Assembly (NCBI GenBank): GCA_017500625.1
Contig: JAFVYX010000216.1
Location: 1 to 13,369, forward strand
Direction of reading: 5' to 3'
From: Clostridia bacterium
GTDB lineage: Bacteria; Bacillota_A; Clostridia; Oscillospirales; CAG-272
Length of the DNA: 13,369 nucleotides
Shown: positions 5,964 to 11,234 of the stretch, piece after piece
How positions within the stretch are numbered: position 1 is the first letter of the stretch
Layout: each line of letters starts with the position of its first letter
The notes under the pieces: model-generated
Databases searched by the model: none
What the model was told of the DNA's origin: nothing
What the model saw: the letters and a program-made list of their open reading frames with translations, nothing else
Translations under genes and position numbers: made by a program

Positions 5964-6638
5964 TCAGTCAAGCAGATGCTTTTTGTAAAGAATACGCGAC
6001 ACCCCGATCGTGAAGAGCGCGCTGACGGGAACCATAATGCCCACGGTGCCCGCGTTCAGCGCAGGGATCGAGATGAAGAGCACGAGCATCAGGGCCACGG
6101 GCGCCACGGCGATCTTCCAGCTCTTCGAGATAAAGGCAACGCCGAGCGAGCCGAAGAGGGCGGGCAGGATCTGATCGAAGGCGGGCTCAAGGACGGGCGC
6201 CGTCAGAATGGGCGTCAGCGGAATGGCAAGGATCACGCCGAGGATCACAATGACCGTCGTCACGATGCTCGAGGTGGCAATGGCGATGGTCGAGATGACC
6301 TCGCCCTCCTCGGAGTTGGCCTTGACGTCGGCCTGCTCGAGCGCCGAGAGGGCGCAGGGGAGCTTGAGGTTGGAGATGTTGCCCGTCACAAAGGAGAGGT
6401 AGGTGCCGCCCGAGCCGAGCATCGGCAGGTAGGTGATGGTCTCGATGATGCCCACCGCCCAGTACATTGGCGCCACGGCGATAAGACCGCCGAGGAAGGC
6501 CGCCCAGTCGGGGGTGGCGGAGAAGATGAGCGCAACGGCAATGGGGAAGAGGAAGAGGATCCCCGTCATGCTGAAGTTCCAGATCTTACCGTCGCGGTGG
6601 ACGCTGTCCATGTAGGAAAGCTCACTGTACTTTTTCAT
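5964..6638 (-). CDS. Multi-pass membrane protein, probable partner of the DUF5058 protein (224 aa)
   Basis: The function is not established. About five or six hydrophobic segments are visible: FSMTGILFLFPIAVALIFS, the region around AVAPMYWAVGIIETITYL, TIAIATSSIVTTVIVILGV, a segment near VAPVALMLVLFISIP, and a C-terminal one around GIMVPVSALFTIGVS. A notable polar, glycine-rich loop reads MLGSGGTYLSFVTGNISN, the type of re-entrant motif found in transporters. The start is the ATG at 6638 because AAGGAGG stands 7 bases before it; an in-frame ATG 33 bases upstream lies inside the preceding gene. It begins 13 bases after the DUF5058 stop and precedes the M20 peptidase, so the two membrane proteins may form one transporter. 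The substrate is inferred only from the peptidase neighbour. Confidence 0.85.
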   Translation of the reverse strand: MKKYSELSYMDSVHRDGKIWNFSMTGILFLFPIAVALIFSATPDWAAFLGGLIAVAPMYWAVGIIETITYLPMLGSGGTYLSFVTGNISNLKLPCALSALEQADVKANSEEGEVISTIAIATSSIVTTVIVILGVILAIPLTPILTAPVLEPAFDQILPALFGSLGVAFISKSWKIAVAPVALMLVLFISIPALNAGTVGIMVPVSALFTIGVSRILYKKHLLD

Positions 6639-6651
6639 ATTCGCAACCTCC

Positions 6652-7395
6652 TTATGCCTGGGGTGCCACACCGAGCCAGGCGGTCAGCGGAATGGCGGCG
6701 GCCATGGCGAGAACCAGACTCAGGGGCAGGGCGTAATCCGAGATCCAGCGCCAGCCCGTCTTCTTCATAAGGAGGCCGCAAAGGATCGTGATAAGGGCCG
6801 AGACCGCCATCACGCAGATCGGCACAAGCCCGTAGGTGAGGCCGGAGAAGACCGAGGAGAAATCGCAGAACACAAAGCCGAGGAAGGCCGAGATCATGCC
6901 CATAAAGAGCGAGTTCTGGAAGATGTCGGCCCATTTTTTGTCGCGCTTTTCCAGCGTCAGCATGCCCGACTGCATCTTCTTACCGAGAAGCGGCGCCAGC
7001 CAGATGCCCACGAGAATGCTGACCGTCATCACCAGCGCCACCGTCACGTATTGCGAGGCGGTGAGGGCGGTGATCTCGGTACCGAAGGCCCCGATCGTCT
7101 GCTCGGCCGCGATCGTCTCATAGGAGAGCGAGCCGATGACGCTGAGGCGGAGCCAGGGGAGCGCTACGCCAAGATTTTTCGAGAGAATGATGACACCCAC
7201 CACGATCGAAACGGCGGGGGCGACCGTAAAGACCGCCGCCGAACGCACGACCTTTTTGAGCTTGTCCTTCGGGATCCCGAGGGCGAGGGCGCGGCGCCAG
7301 GCGCGGACCATAAAGTAGACCGACTGCGCGATCACGGCGGCGATGATCACGCCGACCATAACGAAGAGCAGGGGGTGATTGACAGAGAAGTTCAA
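6652..7395 (-). CDS. DUF5058 family integral membrane protein (247 aa, TTG start)
   Basis: Recognised as DUF5058 from the N-terminal NFSVNHPLLF, the cytoplasmic stretch after helix 1 with RAWRRALALGIPKDKLKK and the conserved PWLRLSVIGSLSYE. About six transmembrane helices are predicted, the first at residues 5-28 and the last at about 220-242. The family is uncharacterised; its build suggests a transporter component. An ATG at 7419 opens the frame, but GGAGG (7404-7408) lies inside that extension, 8 bases before a TTG at 7395. Starting there gives the family's usual N-terminus, so TTG is preferred. It is the first gene of the apparent five-gene operon, with a TGnTATAAT promoter about 50 bases upstream. 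Confidence 0.88.
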   Translation of the reverse strand: MNFSVNHPLLFVMVGVIIAAVIAQSVYFMVRAWRRALALGIPKDKLKKVVRSAAVFTVAPAVSIVVGVIILSKNLGVALPWLRLSVIGSLSYETIAAEQTIGAFGTEITALTASQYVTVALVMTVSILVGIWLAPLLGKKMQSGMLTLEKRDKKWADIFQNSLFMGMISAFLGFVFCDFSSVFSGLTYGLVPICVMAVSALITILCGLLMKKTGWRWISDYALPLSLVLAMAAAIPLTAWLGVAPQA

Positions 7396-7440
7396 TGAGA
7401 TGTCCTCCATTTCTTGCATATTCTATTAAATACAATACCT

Positions 7441-7469
7441 ATTATAGCATATGCGCGTGGAAATGAAAA
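7441..7469 (-). promoter_or_regulatory. Extended -10 promoter for the five-gene minus-strand operon
   Basis: On the minus strand, TGCTATAAT gives a perfect TATAAT (7441-7446) with the extended TGn element. A weak -35 TTTTCA (7464-7469) lies 17 bases upstream. The leader to the TTG start is about 40 bases. Confidence 0.75.
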
Positions 7470-7490
7470 GAGGAAAACGGCAAAAAGGCA

Positions 7491-7511
7491 AAAAAAGCCG
7501 CTCCGCGGCTT
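7491..7511 (-). terminator. Minus-strand terminator-like hairpin in the divergent promoter region
   Basis: AAGCCGC (7495-7501) pairs with GCGGCTT (7505-7511) around a 3-base loop. Read on the minus strand it is followed by a run of T's. It would stop antisense transcription coming from the phosphatase gene before it enters the operon promoter. Its right arm overlaps the first two bases of the plus-strand -35 box. Confidence 0.5.
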
Positions 7512-7538
7512 GACAAAGGCGGCGCGCGGCGGTACAAT
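7510..7538 (+). promoter_or_regulatory. Consensus sigma-A promoter for the histidine phosphatase gene
   Basis: TTGACA (7510-7515) and TACAAT (7533-7538) are 17 bases apart. The start codon follows about 30 bases later, with AAGGAAGGAG before it. Confidence 0.9.
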
Positions 7539-7567
7539 AAGGGCGAAAATAAGGAAGGAGTCACTCT

Positions 7568-8209
7568 ATGAAGACCACAATTCTCCTTGTCCGCCACGGC
7601 CAAAGTCTCGGCAATCTCCGCGAGACCTTTCTCGGCTATACCGACCTCGACCTCACCGAGCTTGGCTACCGTCAGGCCGAGGCGCTGGCCAAGCGTCTGC
7701 GTGACGTCCCCCTTGACGCCGTCTATTCGAGCGACCTCTGCCGTGCTATGAACACCGTTCTCCCCGCCGCGCGCGACCACGGCCTCACCGTTACCCCCGA
7801 CAAGCGCCTCCGCGAGATCTTTGCGGGCGAATGGGAGGGCGTGACCTTTGACGAGATCGCCCGTCGCTTTCCCGCCGACCGCGCCCTCTGGAAGCAGAAC
7901 ATCGGCCTTTCCCGTCCGACGGGGGGCGAGAGCGTGACCGAGCTCACCGCGCGCGTCAAGGCGGCCCTCGACGACATTGGGGCAAAGAACCCCGGAAGGA
8001 CCGTCCTTGTCGGCACCCACGCCACCCCCGTCCGCAGCGTGATGACCCGCCTGCGCGGCTATCCGCCCGAGCGTATGGTTGAGGTCGATTGGGCCCCCAA
8101 CGCCTCGATCACCACCGTGGTCTATGAGGACGGCGTCGCAAGACTTGAGGGGGAAGCCGATGCCGCTCATCTTGAGGGGATCGTAACGCTGGTACCCCAA
8201 AAAATATAA
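7568..8209 (+). CDS. Histidine phosphatase family protein, phosphoglycerate mutase-like (213 aa)
   Basis: A branch-1 histidine phosphatase. LLVRHGQS (7-13) contains the phospho-accepting H10, R59 lies in the SSDLCRA segment, E83 in LREIFAGEWEG is the usual proton donor, and H151 in GTHATPVR is the second core histidine. Length and motif order fit broad-specificity phosphatases and alpha-ribazole phosphatase (CobC-like) as well as cofactor-dependent mutases. Nothing nearby points to cobalamin or glycolysis, so no symbol is given. It is soluble and cytoplasmic, with no signal peptide. The start is set by AAGGAAGGAG about 8 bases upstream. It is monocistronic between its own promoter and a bidirectional terminator, and divergent from the DUF5058 operon. 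Confidence 0.92.
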   Translation: MKTTILLVRHGQSLGNLRETFLGYTDLDLTELGYRQAEALAKRLRDVPLDAVYSSDLCRAMNTVLPAARDHGLTVTPDKRLREIFAGEWEGVTFDEIARRFPADRALWKQNIGLSRPTGGESVTELTARVKAALDDIGAKNPGRTVLVGTHATPVRSVMTRLRGYPPERMVEVDWAPNASITTVVYEDGVARLEGEADAAHLEGIVTLVPQKI

Positions 8210-8217
8210 GAGGCATC

Positions 8218-8253
8218 AAAAAAGAGCGCAACCGCGGTTGCGCTCTTTTTTTG
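8218..8253. terminator. Bidirectional terminator between the phosphatase and glycoside hydrolase genes
   Basis: A perfect 15-bp stem (8218-8232 with 8237-8251) around a CGCG loop has A's on the left and T's on the right. It serves the two convergent genes. The following T-rich tract reaches the stop codon of the minus-strand gene at 8260. Confidence 0.93.
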
Positions 8254-8259
8254 TTTTTT

Positions 8260-10998
8260 TTATTCCTCCTCGGGACGCTCGTAGGCCACGCCGTCCTCAA
8301 AGAAGACCCAGCCGAAGCAGCCGGGGGAATGGAGGTGCTTGCCCAGCGTCACCACGCGGTTCGGCTCGTCCTCCCACAGATTGCCGAGGTAGTCCGAAAC
8401 GCGGAGCTTGAAGGGCGCGCGGCCGCGCAGACCCGCGTTCTTCTTCGAAATGCGGAGGATCGCGCGGAGCATGCCGTCCTGCTTGCGGAGGGGCTGCAGC
8501 TTCCACTTGGAAAGCTCCGCCTTCGCGGCCTCGGGCTTGTGGAAGGGCCAATGCTCGCTCCACGCCCCTGCGATCGCGTGCTTACCGTTCTGGCGGAACG
8601 CGATGCGAATGGCGGGCGTCACCGAGAACAGGCGGAACTCGGGCGCCAGAATGACCGAGGTCGGCTCCTTCACGCGGATCTCAAACCACAGGTGGTTCTC
8701 GCTCTCGGCAACGCGGAACGCCGTGGCCCCGTTTCCAACCTCTTCCCAAGCAGCTTCCTCGATGCTTTGCCGTTTGATTGTATAGTTGTGTTTACAATCT
8801 TCCTCGACACCGAGGTAGTATTCGAGAGGCGGGAGCCCCTTCTCGATGCGCGCCTCCACCTCGGGAAACTCGGTTTCGAGAAGCGTCTTCAGCGTTTCGA
8901 TGCGGTGGCGGAGCTTCTCGGGGAAGAACTTGAAGCCCTCGGCCTCCGAGTGGTAGCCGAGGCGGCTGTCGTTCTCGCAAAGGGCGATCATCTTGGTGGA
9001 CTCGTTGATCTCGTTCTTCACGAGGGTGCGCATCTTGGCAAGGATCGCCATGGGATCGCCGCCCTCGCCCGTGCCCAGCTGATCGCGGAGCTTGTAGAAC
9101 TGGAAGATGTTGTAGGTGCTCTTGCAAAGCACAAGGAAGGCTGCCGACACCGAGAGCAGGTCGTTGAGATCGTCCCCGGCGTAAGCGGCCACCGTGGCCA
9201 GCTCGGCCATGGCCCTTGTGTAGTAATTCTTCATCGAGGAGAGCAGCGTCAGCGCCTCATCGTGCGTGTGACCGACAAGGATCGAGTCGCAAACGCGGTC
9301 ACCGTCGGGCTTGTCGAGGAGGAGCCAGCTGCGCGAGGGAGAAAAGTTCTTGGGCTTGAGCGAAAGCTCCCACACCACGCCGTCGTGAGCGGGAGAGTAG
9401 TAGCTGAACATGATGTTGAGGGGGTAGAGGCGGTAGCCCTTCTCAAAGAGGCGCCACGCCCGCACGATCGGCTCGGCCACGCCGCGGCCGTAGGTGATCG
9501 AGGCCAGGCACAAGAGGTACGCGTCCTCGTCGAGGAACTCGTTCTCAAAGGCGAGGTCGCCCGCCGCCTTGCTCATAAAGCAGGGATAGTTTCCGAAGTA
9601 CCAGCACTCCATAAGGCCCTCAACGCCCGTGCGGTGGGCGGCGTGCATCTTGCCGTACACGTTGCCGGGAGAGGGGACGTAGGGCAGGGTAGCGATCTCG
9701 TGCGAGCAGCAGATCTGCATCTTGGCCCAGAGGTGCTTCTGGTACTTCTTCGCCGCCTTGGCCGTGATGTCAAAGAGCTCGGAGGGGCCGACGTAGGACA
9801 GCCAGTAGTCCATGGCCTGGCGCTCACGCCCCAGCTGGCTCTGGTAGCCGCGGTCATCGAAGTTCTGCATCAGCATCACGTCGTCGGGCGCGCCCTTGAC
9901 GTAGGTCACAATGTCCTCGTCACGCCAAACGCGGTGGCCGTAGGTCCAGCTCACAAAGTCGGCCTCGGGCTTCACCTCGCGGATCCCCGCGCGAATGTTT
10001 TCGATGTTCTGGTCGAGGATCTCACCGCGCGATTTCCCCGCGCAGCGCGGGCAGGAGGTCGAGGCCAGCGAGGCGCACGAGGTGGTGCGCTCGCCCGCCG
10101 TGATGTCGATGAAGCCGCCAAGGTCGGGGCACATCGTAAAGAGGCGGCGGCCCGCCTCGCGGCAGTACTCCTGCACCATGGGCGAGTGAGGGCACATCGT
10201 GGCCACGCCGTAGCCACGCTCACCGATCATCTCGGGGTAGCGGTCGATCAGCTCACCCGTGAGGGCGGCGGGCTCGATCGCGAAGAAATAGACCTTGATG
10301 CCGTAGCGGCAGCACTTGGCGATCACGCGGTTGAGCTTCTCGATGCGCGCCTCATAGCCCACGCCGAACTCCTTGATGATGTTGGAGGGCACGCACTGCT
10401 TGAAGCTCGAATAGATCCAAAGACCGTTCGTGCCGTCGTGCGCCAGGCGGTTGAGGTACTCGTCGGGATAGTAGTCGACGTTATCGGACAGCTCGTCGCC
10501 GTTCTTCGGCGGGCGGTTGGTCGGGCTGAAGAAGCCGCGCGTGATGCGCTGGCGGAGCCACGGACGGCGCTCGATCTTGCCGAGAGGGAGCAGGGGACCC
10601 TCGCGAGCGATCATCTCGTCCTCAAGGTAAACGAGGGCGCGGCGGATACCCTCGGTATCGTCGGCCGTAACGGTACAGCCCGTCTCGGTGACCTCGATGG
10701 TGTAGGCCTCAAAGCAGGGCGTCGGACCCTTGGTGATGCGGACGGGGTAGCGACCGCCGCCGATCCTCGTCACCGAGAGAAAAAGGGCAAAGTCGGCCGT
10801 GGCGGTGTCGAGAAGTCCCTCGGGATCGGGAAAGCGATGGTCAAGGTAGAGCCCGCGGACCGAGACCTCGCCCTCCTCGGGCTCGGTGCGGCCAAAGCGA
10901 GCGGGCGCTTTTTCATGCACGGGGGCCTTCAGGTATTCCACAAAGGAAAGGGGCGGCTGGAGATCGAAAAACTCGTCCTGTACGATCTGTCTTTTCAT
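8260..10998 (-). CDS. Large cytoplasmic glycoside-hydrolase-like protein (912 aa)
   Basis: The build is that of a GH20/GH67-type enzyme. An N-terminal accessory domain of about 130 residues ends in TEGIRRALVYLEDEM (115-129). The entry to a TIM-barrel-like domain is RRPWLRQRITRGFF (144-157), the barrel runs to roughly residue 520, a helical region spans about 560-720, and a beta-rich C-terminal domain follows. The barrel contains FIDITAGERTT (E303 is a plausible acid) followed by a cysteine cluster with CPRC (316-319) and SWTYGHRVW (350-358). The same E-then-CPRC layout appears in uncharacterised bacterial hydrolase-like proteins, so the exact CAZy family is not assigned. No signal peptide is present, so it would act on imported oligosaccharides. 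The frame extends 60 codons further upstream, but AAGGAG stands 7 bases before the ATG at 10998, so that start is chosen. Confidence 0.82.
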   Translation of the reverse strand: MKRQIVQDEFFDLQPPLSFVEYLKAPVHEKAPARFGRTEPEEGEVSVRGLYLDHRFPDPEGLLDTATADFALFLSVTRIGGGRYPVRITKGPTPCFEAYTIEVTETGCTVTADDTEGIRRALVYLEDEMIAREGPLLPLGKIERRPWLRQRITRGFFSPTNRPPKNGDELSDNVDYYPDEYLNRLAHDGTNGLWIYSSFKQCVPSNIIKEFGVGYEARIEKLNRVIAKCCRYGIKVYFFAIEPAALTGELIDRYPEMIGERGYGVATMCPHSPMVQEYCREAGRRLFTMCPDLGGFIDITAGERTTSCASLASTSCPRCAGKSRGEILDQNIENIRAGIREVKPEADFVSWTYGHRVWRDEDIVTYVKGAPDDVMLMQNFDDRGYQSQLGRERQAMDYWLSYVGPSELFDITAKAAKKYQKHLWAKMQICCSHEIATLPYVPSPGNVYGKMHAAHRTGVEGLMECWYFGNYPCFMSKAAGDLAFENEFLDEDAYLLCLASITYGRGVAEPIVRAWRLFEKGYRLYPLNIMFSYYSPAHDGVVWELSLKPKNFSPSRSWLLLDKPDGDRVCDSILVGHTHDEALTLLSSMKNYYTRAMAELATVAAYAGDDLNDLLSVSAAFLVLCKSTYNIFQFYKLRDQLGTGEGGDPMAILAKMRTLVKNEINESTKMIALCENDSRLGYHSEAEGFKFFPEKLRHRIETLKTLLETEFPEVEARIEKGLPPLEYYLGVEEDCKHNYTIKRQSIEEAAWEEVGNGATAFRVAESENHLWFEIRVKEPTSVILAPEFRLFSVTPAIRIAFRQNGKHAIAGAWSEHWPFHKPEAAKAELSKWKLQPLRKQDGMLRAILRISKKNAGLRGRAPFKLRVSDYLGNLWEDEPNRVVTLGKHLHSPGCFGWVFFEDGVAYERPEEE

Positions 10999-11061
10999 GA
11001 TGTAGCTCCTTACTATAGCGCAAAATTCACAAAAAACCGAAAAGCGCCTTGTTCTTTTTAT

Positions 11062-11091
11062 ACTATACCATAACCGAAAGGAAAAAAACAA
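11062..11091 (-). promoter_or_regulatory. Promoter of the glycoside-hydrolase-like gene
   Basis: On the minus strand, TGGTATAGT gives an extended -10 (TATAGT, 11062-11067), with TTGTTT (11086-11091) 18 bases upstream as -35. It leaves a leader of about 55 bases to the ATG at 10998. Confidence 0.65.
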
Positions 11092-11133
11092 GGGAATTTT
11101 CCTCGGCAAAACGGAGAAAAACGGCTCGTTTTT

Positions 11134-11149
11134 TTGGCAATATCGCCAA
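11134..11149. promoter_or_regulatory. Candidate operator, 16-bp near-perfect palindrome
   Basis: TTGGCAATATCGCCAA is self-complementary at 14 of 16 positions. It lies 22 bases upstream of the plus-strand -35 box and 42 bases upstream of the minus-strand -35 box. This suits a regulator controlling both divergent carbohydrate genes. No regulator gene is visible in the window. Confidence 0.4.
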
Positions 11150-11171
11150 CCCCGACTTTCTCCCTTTTTTA

Positions 11172-11200
11172 TTGACAAGACACGCGTTTTTTGATATAAT
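11172..11200 (+). promoter_or_regulatory. Consensus extended -10 promoter for the lipoprotein gene
   Basis: TTGACA (11172-11177) and TATAAT (11195-11200) are 17 bases apart, with TGA directly before the -10. It is a full match to the sigma-A consensus with the TGn extension, so it is likely very strong unless repressed. The ATG follows at 11235. Confidence 0.93.
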
Positions 11201-11234
11201 TGTTACGATGATATTTTTGAAAGGATTTTTGCCC

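Noticed and set aside
8251..11073. A 940-codon open frame on the plus strand opposite the glycoside-hydrolase-like gene
   Set aside because: It is antisense to a gene with clear domains, promoter and ribosome binding site. Its translation is a low-complexity V/L/A/H/G/R mixture typical of the reverse of GAG/CTC-rich codons.
11117..11133. AAAAACG-GCT-CGTTTTT as a terminator in the divergent intergenic region
   Set aside because: The stem has only two G-C pairs, and no gene ends here on either strand.
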